Shown here: positions 32,180 through 44,250 of the stretch, piece after piece
How positions within the stretch are numbered: the stretch's first letter is position 1
Layout: every line of letters begins with the position of its first letter
From: Symsagittifera roscoffensis
Lineage: Eukaryota > Xenacoelomorpha > Acoela > Convolutidae
NCBI RefSeq assembly: GCF_963678635.1
Contig: NC_087063.1
Coordinates: 63,285,290-63,349,289 of the forward strand
Direction: 5' to 3'
DNA length: 64,000 nt
Position numbers and translations under genes: made by a program
The notes under the pieces: model-generated
Database searches by the model: none
Seen by the model: the letters and a program-made list of their open reading frames with translations, nothing else
What the model was told of the DNA's origin: nothing

Positions 32180-32760
32180 AAGGACAAAATGTTAACTCCC
32201 AGATAAATTCTCATTTACACGAGCTACAAACTTAAAAAAAGGAACTTATGTTTTAATTCCAAATTTTACAACACAAAAAGGAATTTCTAAGAAACTACAA
32301 CCACTCCGAAAAAGGACCATTTCAAATTATAGATAAACTCACAGATGTCACATACAAACTTATTGATTAAAATTAAACAAAAACTGTTCAACAAAGAAAC
32401 AATCTCTTAACCTACTACCCAAAACAATACCCTCTTCACAGGACTCAAAGTTGTACATGACAACTTAGATAAAAACCATAAATAAACAAATGACACAAAT
32501 TACACTCCAAAACCTTTAGAGCGTAAGAAATAAAGAAACTACCCAACAAATGTTCCAACACCTCGGCGATATAAGGATATCTCACAAAAAAAAATCAAAA
32601 AGTATAAGAAAAAATCTTATCACAAGATCTAAAAGAAAAATCTCAACATAGACAATCTTCCCGACTTCGAAATCAGTCACGAAAAGATAACAAAACCTTC
32701 ATTCCCCAATCCAAAATTTTAAAGAAAGTTGAATTTCAGAAAACTCTTACAAATTAATTA
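32180..32760 (+). pseudogene. E1 integrase C-terminal GPY/F module and tail
   Basis: GTYVLIPNFTTQKGISKKLQ (32240-32300) and, after a frameshift, GPFQIIDKLTDVTYKLID (32317-32370) form the GPY/F module that follows the core in many gypsy-type integrases. A Lys/Arg-rich tail with SRLRNQSRKDNKTFIPQSK and KKVEFQK ends near 32757. The last reading is the likely end of the Pol polyprotein. Stops occur throughout. Confidence 0.65.
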
Positions 32761-32879
32761 TCATTTTAATTTCTTAAAAGATCTTTTCTCCATTTTCTCA
32801 AAGTTCATGCTGAAAACTCTTGAACAAACTAGTTCAATTTCAGCCAATCAGAAGCTTTCCAAAAATTATCTCAATTTTG

Positions 32880-33560
32880 GCACGTCTTCTTTAGCCGACA
32901 AAAAATAACCTTCAAGCGTATATCTAACTATAACTAAAAGACATCCAGGTTAAAAATTAGCAGAACGCTCATATTTGACAAACGAAATAAACAAAATCTA
33001 AATATTACAACCCTCCCCTAACAACTAGAACAATGACCACCAAAATTGTCCCAACCTCAAATACCCTCAAGAAAAAATATTAAAATAGCCTAAAGAAAAA
33101 ACGAGACATTATCTTTTAGACTAAAGTACGAATATTTCTTGAATACCCCCGATCATCCCATAAATAAAAACAAAACTGAAAGACCCTTCTTAAGACCTCC
33201 GAACTCCGCCTCACCAAAAATCATTTATATCCACTTGTCAAAAATCACTAAATAATCCGACCACAAACAAATTTCGCCTCAAAAAAACAAAACATAATTC
33301 GACAACATCAATCAATTCTTCAAAGCTTCCTTTTCAAACAGTCAACAATCTTAACCAAGTTCTTTCAAACCTTCTATCAAAATTTTCATTTTTTTTTGAA
33401 ACTGGTCCTCCTAAAATCTTTAGGCAGGTTTTTGGTCATTTTTCATTCCCTAGCAAAAGCCTACCTCAACTTTGCAAAAATCCTTGACCTCCTCCTCAGG
33501 TTCGATATTTCAATAACCATCTAAATAATAAGTAATCTATTCAACATAGAAGACATTTCT
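32880..33560 (+). repeat. noncoding block S, copy 1 (post-pol spacer)
   Basis: A mostly noncoding, A/C-rich block starting CACGTCTTCTTTAGCCGACA. It recurs, shortened, at 34768-35110 and in full at 35387-36040. It lies between pol and the next ORF and may hold splice signals for a subgenomic message. No domain seen. Confidence 0.65.
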
Positions 33561-33734
33561 CTTCTTTTTGTGATATTTCTCACATTTGTAGCATCCCCTT
33601 ATCATATAAATATGCAAATGCAAAAAAAACGTCGAAAATTTGCATTAGCAACAAGACTTTTAATTGTTTTCATCGAAGAAAATTACGACAAACATAAAAT
33701 TTATTCTTAAGTAAAATTTATTTTTTCAAAAATC

Positions 33735-34770
33735 CTTAAAAATTGATAATCAACAACCCACCCCACAGTCCCCACCGACTGCATCATTCCAAGAAGAACC
33801 TACAACAACACCGACAAACGGTCAAACAAACCGTCCTACCCCATCAACTCGCATTTCGTTTCAAGAAAATCTATATACATTTGAAGAAAGACACTCACTA
33901 TTATCAGAACCTTTAGAACCTGTAGTTCGCCACGCCCCTCTAAGCAAACCACAGTACAAACCTATAATAATATATACCACGCTCTCCAACAAGACCTTAC
34001 CAGAAAAAGACATCCAAGCTAAAGTTAAAAAACACCCGCAATAAATAGAAAAATTATACACCCAAGGCGGAATAGAAACTATCAAACAACCAGAGTTCAT
34101 TTCAACATACCCTCAACACCAATAGCAAATCCCCTATATCTATCCAATAGTACAACTCAAAGTACCCCCAATCTACCTCACAACAAAATACCTCCAACAT
34201 ACCATCAGACTACTTAGGTTCAACCCCTACATCTAAACAAATTCATGAAAATCCTTTCAATCCTTAAATTCAACCCAACATCTCCCATATTGGATGACAC
34301 AAGTTTCTCCCCAAGGTGTACCCAACTTAATAAATGAAACTGCAGACGTTTCATCAGACAGATCTTTATCATTACCTGAAACACTTTCACTTCCTTCAAC
34401 CCCTTCAATAAGTCAAACCTCAATACCACCACTTATTACGAGTTTCCCCACGAATCTAGACGAAAGTTATAGAGAACATTCAACCAATAACATACCCCTA
34501 CGATTCGTAGCACTCACTCCATTATTTGGTTAACATCACAAAAGTAATAGATTAGACAATTGGGCACTCAAAAGACGACAAAATTGACATGATATTGACA
34601 AAGATATACAAGAACACAACATACAAATACTTACACCGTATAATTTGACACTCAAAATTGGAATGACAGTAAAATTAAACAATTTAACTCATCATCCTTT
34701 ACCTCTAGCACCACCAAACATGACACCGCAATCGTTACCTCCACCATTCCAAAAACTACTTCAATTTTGA
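33735..34770 (+). pseudogene. proline-rich ORF P, copy 1
   Basis: A plus-strand reading of about 330 codons with stops: PTASFQEEPTTTPTNGQ, RISFQENLYTFEERHSLLSE, PLEPVVRHAPLSKPQYKPII, then a stop-rich middle, then PQGVPNLINETADVSSDRSL and ITSFPTNLDESYREHSTNN to TAA at about 34531, and on to LTPYNLTLKIGMTVKLNNL. It is rich in Pro, Ser and Thr, with no Cys pattern. It sits between pol and the env-like ORF, and in copy 2 it runs without a clear break towards that ORF. It may be the N-terminal part of the envelope precursor or a separate accessory protein. Function unknown. Confidence 0.5.
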
Positions 34771-35387
34771 CACATCTTCTTTAGCCGACAAAAATAACCT
34801 TCAAGCGTTTATCTAACTATATCTAAAAGACTTTCATGTCAAAAATAAGCAACACGCTCATATTTGACAACTGAAATAAACAAAAACTAAGTATAACAAC
34901 CCTCCCCTATCAACTAGAACAAAGATCACCAAAATTGACCCAACCTCAAAATAACCTCAAGAAAAAAAATTAAATTAGCCTAAAGAAAAAACAAGACACG
35001 ATCTTTTAGCCTAAAGTTCGAATCATTCTTGAATACCCCCGATCATCTCATAAATAAAAACAAAACTGAAAAGACCCTTCTTAAGACCTCCGAACTACCC
35101 CTCAGCAAATTTTGCCTACGATTCGTAGCACTCACTCCATTATTTGGTTAACATCACAAAAGTAATAGATTAGACAATTGGGCACTCAAAAGACGACAAT
35201 ATCGACATGATATTGACAAAAATATACAAGAACACAACATACAAATACTTACACCGTATAATTTGACACTCAAAATTGGAATGACGGTAAAATTAAACAA
35301 TTTAATTCATCATCATTTACCTCTAGCACCACCAAACATCACACCGCAATCTTTACCTCCACCATTCGGAAAACTACTTCAATTTTG
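34768..35387 (+). repeat. partial S-P duplication, 619-base period
   Basis: GTATAACAAC in block S begins at 34891 here and at 35510 in the next copy, an offset of 619. The S part is cut short at about 35110, where it jumps straight into the end of ORF P (CTACGATTCGTAGCACTCAC, also at 34499 and 37004). This unit therefore arose by an internal deletion plus tandem duplication. Confidence 0.75.
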
Positions 35388-36060
35388 ACACATCTTCTTT
35401 AACCGACAAACAATAACCTTCAAGCGTTTATCTAACTATATCTAAAAGACTTCCAGGTCAAAAATAAGCAACACGCTCATATTTGACAACCGAAATAAAC
35501 AAAAACTAAGTATAACAACCCTCCCCTATCAACTAGAACAAAGATCACCAAAATTGACCCAACCTCAAAATAACCTCAAGAAAAAAAATTAAATTAGCCT
35601 AAAGAAAAAACAAGACACGATCTTTTAGCCTAAAGTTCGAATCATTCTTGAATACCCCCGATCATCTCATAAATAAAAACAAAACTGAAAAGACCCTTCC
35701 TAAGACCTCCGAACTACCCCTCAGCAAATATTGCCTATATCCAACCCACTTGTCAAAAATCAATAAATAATCCGACCTCAAACAAATTTAGCCTCAAAAA
35801 TAAAAATATTTTGACAATATCAATCATTTCTTCAAAGCATCTTTTTCAAACAGTCAACAATCTTAAACAGATTCTTTCGAACCTTCTATCAATATTTTTT
35901 TTTCAAACTTCTCCTCCTAAAAATTTTAGGCAGTTTTTTGGTCATTTTTCATTACCTAGCAAAAACCTACCTCAACTTTGCAAAAATCCTTGACCTCCTC
36001 CTGAGGTTCGATATTTCAATAACCATCTAAATGATAAGTAATTTATTCAACACAAATGAC
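35388..36060 (+). repeat. noncoding block S, copy 3
   Basis: Matches 32880-33560 nearly throughout (shared GGTTCGATATTTCAATAACC and TTCTTTTTGTGATATTTCTC). It differs by scattered substitutions and small deletions. Confidence 0.7.
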
Positions 36061-36229
36061 ATTTCTCTTCTTTTTGTGATATTTCTCACGTTTTTAATAT
36101 CCCTTATCCTGGCAATATGCAAATGCGAAAAAAAACCAAAAAAACATTGCATTGGCAACAAGACTTTTAATTGTTTTCATCGAAGAAAATTACAACAAAC
36201 CTGAAATTTATTCATAAGTTAAAATTTTT

Positions 36230-37330
36230 TTTCAAAAATCAATAAAAATTGAAAATCAACAACCCACACCACAGTCCCCAACGACTGTATCATTCCAAGA
36301 AGAACCTTCAACAACACCGACAAGCAGTCAAACAAACCGTCCTACACCATCAACTCGCATTTCGTTTCAAGAAAATCCATATACATTTGAAATAAGACAC
36401 TCACTTTTATCAGAACCTTTAGAACCTGTAGTTCGCCACGCCCCTCTAAGCAAACCACAGTACAAACCTATAATAATATATAGCCCTCTCTCCAACAAGA
36501 CCTTACCAGAACAAGACATCCAAGCCAAAATTAAAATACACCCGCAATAAACAGACAAAGTATACAACCAAGACGGAATAGAAACTTTCAAACAACCAGA
36601 GTCCATTTCAACATACCCTCAACACCAATAGGAAATCCCCTATATCTATCCATTAATACAACTCAAAGTACCCCTAATCTACTTCACAACAAAATACCTC
36701 CAACATACCATCAGACTATTTAGGTTCAACCCCTACATCTGAACAAATTCATGAAAATCCTTTCAATCCCCACATTCAACACAACATCTCTCATATTGGA
36801 TGACACAAGCTTCTCCTCAAGGTGTACCCAACTTAGTAAATGACACTGTAGACGTTTCATCAGACAGATCTTTACCATTACCTGAAACACTTTCACTTCC
36901 TTCAACCCATTCAATAAGTCAAACCTCAAAACCACCATTTATTACGAGTTTCCCCACAAATCTAGACGAAAGGTATGGAGAACATTCAACCAATAACATA
37001 CCCCTACGATTCGTAGCATTCACTCCATTATTTGGTTAACATCACAAAAGTAATAGCTTAGACAGATGGGCACTCAAAAGACAACAATATCGACATGATA
37101 TTGACAAAGATATACAAGAACACAACATACAAATACTTACACCGTATAATTTGACACTCAAAATTGGAATGACGTTAAAATTAAACAATTTAATTCATCA
37201 TTCTTTGCCTCTAGCACCACCAAACATCACAGCGCAATCGTTACCTCCACCATTCGCCACAACAGAAATTATCTATAACTTCGATAGATAAACGAAAAGG
37301 TCACTTGGATATATCACATTCTATAATCCC
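36230..37330 (+). pseudogene. proline-rich ORF P, copy 2
   Basis: Matches copy 1 at an offset of about 2507 bases, including shared stops in the middle (CCGCAATAA and CACCAATAG in both), so both descend from an already broken copy. It includes the TQASPQGVPNLVNDTVDVSS and ITSFPTNLDERYGEHSTNN segments (ORF 36800-37039), and extends further than copy 1 into ATTEIIYNFDR at 37255-37290, leading to the env-like ORF. Function unknown. Confidence 0.5.
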
Positions 37331-37479
37331 TATTCAGGACTATCTTACTCATGCACTTTTTGAAAAAACTTTACTCTCAAAGCCAACTCCATTTTACTTT
37401 TTGTGAACCAAAAAATCACCAAAACCCTTTTCCCCGAACAGGACCCCAAGATTTACTAGTCACACATTATGACTGTGAA

Positions 37480-39336
37480 TAACTGGGAAAATGAACAAAA
37501 AACATTCCACAAATAAGCGATAAATCAAGTAACTCAATGTGAGTTCGAACCACAAAAAATTGAAACAATGAACATAGTAGCTACACTTCACTCAAAAGTT
37601 CGACCTACAACATTAACAGGATATATATTCACAGCAACATTTTCAGAGGAAAAAGTTCATTGTTCTCAAGTTTCAAACGGAAATAAAAATAGACTCGATC
37701 AGGAGTCCTTCTATCAAAGTAATTTAGAAAGACTTTTACATCTTAACCCTGATGATTGTAAAAACGAACTTAGCCGATTGAAACTTACAATAAACAAAGG
37801 CACAAACAGTAAATTGGTAAGCTCTCAAGTTTTCCGAGACTCTGCACATCAGGCCGAGCTTGAAAGATATCAAGGCCAAAAAAAATTAGACGACAAACTT
37901 ACACTTCACGGCGCACATGAACGATTAACTTTCAATCTCCATGATAAAAATTGGGTATCACATATCGGTATAAAAAAACCCTCAAATTGTAACGTGGACA
38001 CTATAAATTAAGGATACCAAGAAATAATGTTTTTTTGATTGGAAAACACAACTAGAAAAAATACAATTAACACGAGATTTAAAAGATGACACAATACTTT
38101 ATCAAGGAATACGACTATCTTGTAAAAAGGACAAAGGATATTGTGACCCCACTACACGGACACAAGCCACAATTGTTTGGTTCCCCGAAGACACATGTAC
38201 TTCATTTCAAGTAGCAAGAATACATGCTAGAATGATAGAATTTCATAAAAAATATTTCATTGAATCCATCCCTAATGAAAAAGCAAACCCTGGAAAAAAT
38301 AGACAAAACGACCATAACTTTACAAATATACACAATATAGAAAACAAGCTGACACGTTTTCAAATCTACCCAGAAACAGAACTCGCTTGCAAATACAGCA
38401 CACCACTTTATTAATCACAATATTCAGAAATTCTTGTAGAATACGAACAAGGTTTCGACATGAATACAAGAAAACTAATAATTGTCGACTACTTAACACA
38501 TCACCCTTCAAATCAAGATTGAACGCTCATACATCCCAGTAACATTTCGGAGAAAAACAGGAAGAACTGGCGGAAAAATTAAACAACAAGACAAAAATAG
38601 TTCACGTTTACAAGAACTATCACTCATGTACAACACCTATTTTGGTGCAACTCACTACGACACTCACTTAGGCATGAAATGAGACTACACAATAAGTGGA
38701 ATTTTTCAAGAAATGTCCCTTCGAGAACTAGAAACACTTCATCACTTATATGAACTCGAACGTACACAAATTTTAAAATCGCCTGCACTTGCAGTACCAA
38801 AAATACTTATGCAGGATGTTTACTATCCGAAAAAAGATTAAGTTTTTTTGATTATGATGGAAATTTACTATGGTTTTACACATGTACCAAAAAGTATCAC
38901 CATTATACGTTTTTGAGGATAAACGATGTTACAAAAGAATCCCCATAATCTACAAAAAAGTACATTTTATTGACCCACTCTCAAGAAGAACTTATTTTTG
39001 GGATACAACCATCCCACGTGGAGCAGAAAACAGCCACAATGTTGTACAATCGAGCCCTGATAAAGATAAATTCTACCTCCTAACACAATACCCTACGCTT
39101 ATAAAATCATTAAAGAAATTTTCACCAGAAAGTATTAGAGCTTTTGCCCGAAACCCTAACCTCGATTTACAATCAAACAAATATACTCTAAATCTCACAC
39201 TCAACACCACATTCGAACACAACAATTTCAAGAATTTCTTACAAAAAATGGACAAAATACAACGACAATCCATTGACCAAAACTTACGAAAACTTGCAGA
39301 AACTGTAGGATTTTTAGACAGCACCCTTAAACACTA
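37480..39336 (+). pseudogene. env-like ORF, copy 1, truncated
   Basis: Starts in a Cys-containing stretch (VTQCEFEPQKIETMNIVATL), open from about 37517 to TAA at 38009-38011 (ORF from ATG 37568). Then, after several stops and frame changes, comes ORF 38870-39337, which ends LRKLAETVGFLDSTLKH. Comparison with copy 2 shows that the bases coding for the membrane anchor are gone: 1,074 bases present in copy 2 are missing after 39316, so the frame runs into sequence of the next ORF. Position after pol, size and the anchor in copy 2 suggest an envelope-type glycoprotein, but I do not recognise a known fusion-protein class. It is a dead, partial copy. Confidence 0.5.
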
Positions 39337-39337
39337 A

Positions 39338-40345
39338 CCATTCACCAAGTCTAACAACCAATAATATCATCAAACTCTTCAAATCCACCACCTTCAACTG
39401 AAACGCGATCCCACAGAAGCTTAAAACGGAAATTTCTCTACATCCCATTCCCTACCAGCCCTCAACCGGCTCAACCATTCACAAATCACCTACTTCAGAC
39501 TAACACCTAAGAGTTTCTTCAAGTACGTCTTCTTTTCTTCCCACAAAATACTTACTTTCACTCAAACCCTAACAATGAACAACCTAACTGTGTAAATGAA
39601 CATGTATTATATCCCACGCTTTCGTGGACTTCCTTCTATCACTTTACTAACCCACTATCACTACCATTGTATAACATTCCCGGTGATAATGAATTATGCC
39701 ATACCCTACTCTACCACCTAACAACAGCCCTCACAGAAAAACAATTCACCAACATCGGTTATAATCAAACACTCACCAGATTCACAGCACCAAAAGCTAA
39801 TAGATTTTCCATCGGCCACTATGATCATTCTATCACACGAGCAAACGAAGACACCTTCCTAGATGATGGCATAAACACAAACCCTCAACTCACAGAAAAT
39901 TTTTTCATTAAATCACGATATGTTTTCACTCTAAATTCAATGATTAAAAAATTTGACCAAGTCAATTAAGTAGCACTCCGAGACACACAAGCTTACGACT
40001 CATACTTCAACAAATTCAACCAATTTACACTAACTTTTTATCATCAAAGCACTCGAATTGATTTGGTTACTTCTTCAAACTAATTAAATCACTCGCTTAT
40101 TAGCTAAACTTCTAACAGCATCAGATATCATCCACGATGTTTTTCCCAATGGATCCTTCACCTATGGTTAGATAAGTATGACTTAAATAATCTATACTAA
40201 AAAATTAGAACATACACTCATCATTTTTGTTATAAATGTTTCATTTTTTCTCTAGCCTCCATCGCACAATCATCTAAAACAAAGAAAAAAAATGAAATTT
40301 TCTTTTAGACATTTGAAATTCATATTAACAAATTTCATTTTTTTA
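39338..40345 (+). pseudogene. unknown ORF X, copy 1, lacking its 5' part
   Basis: Matches 43002-44470 at an offset of 3679. The best-preserved part, 39667-39969 (100 codons), is almost identical to 43346-43648, including its terminal TAA. The 5' part of X was lost in the 1,074-base deletion noted for the env-like copy 1. The region ends in an A/T-rich 3' stretch (CATCGCACAATCATCTAAAA) shared with copy 2. Confidence 0.55.
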
Positions 40346-40357
40346 AAGTAAAGCAGT

Positions 40358-42424
40358 ACCTTGTAAAAACGAACTTAGCCGATTAAAACTTGCAACAAAC
40401 AAAGGCACAAACATTAAATTGGTAAGCTCTCAAGTTTTCCGAGACTCTGCACATCAGGCCGAGCTTGAAAGATACGAACGCCATATAAAATTAGACGACA
40501 AACTTCCATTTCACGGCGCACATGGACGATTAACTTACAATCTCCGTGATAAAAATTGGATACCACACATCCCTATAAATAACCCCTCAAATTGTAAAGT
40601 GGACACTATAAATTAGGGATACCAAGAAAGGTTTTTTAAGGTTTTTTATTATTGGAAAAGACAACTAGAAAAAATACAATTAACACGAGATTTGAAAGAT
40701 GACACAAAACTTTATCAACGGGAACGACTACCTTGTAAAAACGACCAAGAATGTTGTGATCCCACTACACGGACACAAGCAACTATTGTTTGGTTCCCCG
40801 AAGACACGCGTACTTCATTTCAAGTAGCAAGAATACACGCTAAAATGATAGAATTTCATAAAATAAATATTTCTACGAATCCATCCCCTATGAAAAAATA
40901 AACCCTGAAAAAATTAGACAACACGACTATAAATTTAAAATATTTACAGTATAGAAAACAAGCTGACAGGTTTTCAAATCTACCCAGAAACAGAACTCAC
41001 TGGCAAATACAGCACATCACTTTATAAAACACAAAACCCAGAAATTCTTGTAGAATACGAACAAGGTTTCGACATGAATACAAGAAAACTAATAATTGTC
41101 GACTACTTAACACATAACCCTTCAAACCAAGATTGAACGCTCATACATCCCAGTAACAATCCTGAAATACAGGAAGAACTGGTGAAAAATTAATTGAAGC
41201 ACAAGACAAAAGAAGTACACGTTTACAAGAACTATCACTCATGAACAACACCTATTTTGGTGCAACTCACTACGACACTCACCTTAACATGAAATGAGAT
41301 TTCACAATAAGTGGAATTTTTCAAGAAATGTATCTATGAGAAATAGAAACACTTCATCACTTATATGAACTCGAACGTACACAAAGTTTACAATCGCTTG
41401 CACTTGCAGTACCAAAAATACTTATGCAGGATATTTACTATCAGGAAATAGAATAAATTTTATTGATTATGAAGGAAATTTACTATGCTTTTACACATGT
41501 ACCGAAAAGTATCATCATTATACGTTTTTGAGGATTAAATATGTTAGAAAAGAGTCCCCATATTCTACAAAAAAAAATCACATTTTGTTGACACACTCTC
41601 ACGAAGAACTAATTTTTGGGATACAACCGTCCCACGTCGATCAGAAAACAGCCACAATGTTGAAGCCCTGATGAAGATAAATTCTACCTCCTAACACCAT
41701 ACCCTACACTTATGAAACCATAAAAAAAATTTCACCAGAAAGTATTAGAGTTATTGCCCGAAACCCTAACATCGATTTACAATCAAAACATATATAACCT
41801 AAATCAGACATTCATTACCACATCCGAACACAACAATTTCAAGAATTTCTTACAAAAATGGATATCATAAAACGACAATCCATTGACCAAAACTTGCGAA
41901 GACTTGCAGAAACTGTAGGGTTTTCAGACATCTATGCACAAGATTACAGTGGATACTTTAAAGATATTGCAGACTATATTTATTTAAATGGCGACAAATA
42001 CAGTTCACAAGATATATCACCAAAAAATATTTTCAGTTTTATAAGTTTTAAAAACGAACTTCTTGCTTTTCTAGGATGGCCCTACTATATCTTAAAAAAA
42101 TTTACTATATTATACGCAATGTTTATTTTTTTAAGATTTCTCTTTTCACTATCAAAAGGAATCTATGACACGTGCGCAATACATACTCAAGTAAGCGAAC
42201 AAGCAAGAGTAGCACGCATAGTTTTTGAAGAATTTTTCGGAATTTTCTCAACATCAATTAAAAAAATACTTCTAGACGCTCAAATAAAAGAACATAACAC
42301 AAAACTATTAACTACACCAAATACATATCATAACTCACAAAACAACACAAATACAACACTAACTGCACCACAATTGCAAACCATAAGTCATTATCTTTGG
42401 TACCACAAAATTTCAGAAATATAG
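40358..42424 (+). pseudogene. env-like ORF, copy 2, with C-terminal membrane anchor
   Basis: Begins abruptly at sequence equal to 37758 of copy 1 (offset 2605), so its 5' part is missing. After broken readings (40419-40616, 40692-40901) the C-terminal part is open for 188 codons (41858-42424). That part has AETVGFSDIYAQDYSGYF, a helix, then a strongly hydrophobic segment KKFTILYAMFIFLRFLFSL (about residues 86-104) that fits a membrane anchor. A 70-residue hydrophilic tail rich in Thr, Asn and His follows. This is the layout of an envelope-type protein in which the long extracellular part precedes one anchor. Its identity as env is inferred from position and layout, not from a recognised fold. 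Many stops upstream. Confidence 0.5.
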
Positions 42425-42712
42425 CCCTGAAAGAGCACATCTCTCTAAGACATAATTACCCACAAAGTACAGTTACCCACATCCTAACCTAGCAACCAAA
42501 TGATGAAGAAACATATGATAAAATCATGGAACAACCACATACAACTAACTTTTGTTCTCAGAACAACCATCTTTTTAGCCCACGATGAGTCGACAGATTG
42601 GATCCCTCCACCGTTCAATTTCCTACCCAGCCAACCTTAAGCACCACATCCCAATCATCCCACTTGTTGCTCTCTCCCACCTGAATCACCAAATTCTAAC
42701 AGCTCATCAAGC

Positions 42713-44250
42713 ATGGATTCAAATGCTAACTCCGCTACAACTGTATATAACACTATCTCCCATTACAAAAATTCAGACATCGAAACACCCGACTCAGAAC
42801 CCAACCTGTCTACCTTTTCTCAACCCCCCTTCTCAGTCCTCCACTCCCAAACTGAGCATTCTCCTTTCCCTTCGTCTCACATTGACGTGACACCCATTTT
42901 ACTCCCCTTCACAAGCGACCCGCCAGATAACGATAGCACTGTAGACACCGAATAAGAAAATGAACTGGTTAGTTGCATAACGCTTCACCAACAATTACAG
43001 CACCCTTAAACACTAACCATTCACCAAGTCTCACAACCAATAATATCATCAGACTCTTCAAATCCACCACCTTCAACTGAAATGCGAGCCCACAGAAGCT
43101 TAAAACGCAAATTTCCCTACACCCCATTCCCTACCAGCCCTCAACCGGCTCAACCATTCACAAATCAACTATTTCATACTAACACCAAAGAGTTTCTTCA
43201 AGTACGTCTACTTTTCTTCCCACAAAATACTTACTTTCACTCGAACCCTAACAATGAACAACCTAACTGTGTAAATGAACATGTATTATATCCCACGCTT
43301 TCGTGGACTTCCTTCTATCACTTTACTAACCCACTATCACTACCATTGTATAACATTCCCGGTGATAATGAATTATGCCATACCCTACTCTACCACCTAA
43401 CAACAGCCCTCACAGAAAAACAATTCACCAACATCGGTTATAATCAAACACTCACCAGATTCACAGCACCAAAAGCTAATAGATTTTCCATCGGCCACTA
43501 TGATCATTCTATCACACGAGCAAACGAAGACACCTTCCTAGATGATGGCATAAACACAAACCCTCAACTCACAGAAAAATTTTTCATTAAATCACGATAT
43601 GTTTTCACTCTAAATTCAATGATTAAAAAATTTGACCAAGTCAATTAAGTAGCACTCCGAGATACACAAGCTTACGACTCATACTTCAACAAAATCAACC
43701 AATTTACACTAACTTTTTACTTCCTCCCCAAAGAACGTGATTTGCACTGCTCACACGACATCATATTACGCACAAAACAAACGAACACCTACACTTATTA
43801 CAAACTTTTTCAACGCCACTATTCTACTAACACGCCATCACGAAACTTAAATCACCGATTTCAATTTATTAACTCCAAATACACTTCACAATTTTTTCTA
43901 AACTTAATTTATTGCATCAAAGATACTTATATGCAAGGAATCATCCACAACTACAATCCCATCAGAGACAAATGTACATAATCTGCCCACTAACAGAAAC
44001 CTTCAATTATGACGAATCCCGCCCACTAATTGTCCCACACGAGTATATACAGCCCGTCGAAATCCCGATTCTAGAATATATCCAAAACATTAAATACGAT
44101 CAAAAATTTTATAACCTCATCCAAATTACACCGTATGAATTCTCACCAAGCACTGAAAAACACAAAATCTTCAAAGCACTCGAATTGATTTCGTCACTTC
44201 TTCAAACTAATTACATCATTCGCTTATTTGCTAACCTTCTAACATCATAA
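42713..44250 (+). pseudogene. unknown ORF X, copy 2 (about 500 codons, nearly open)
   Basis: From ATG at 42713 one frame reads a Pro/Ser/Thr-rich N-terminus to TAA at 42953. It continues open in frame with another stop near 43008, then ORF 43082-43648, then TAA, then 43742-43981. A frameshift between 43912 and 43981 moves it to the frame that ends ALELISSLLQTNYIIRLFAN at TAA 44248-44250. The central part (LPLYNIPGDNELCHTLLYHL, RFSIGHYDHSITRANEDTF) looks globular, with many aromatic and His residues, and the only known-looking trait is the low-complexity N-terminus. I recognise no family. Its place after the env-like ORF makes it an additional gene of the element. Three or four stops and one frameshift. 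Confidence 0.5.

Noticed and set aside
25197-42424. An alternative genetic code with TGA read as Trp
   Set aside because: TAG and TAA stops and frameshifts are just as common in the same readings, and host-like readings such as the TRPM exon need no reassignment.
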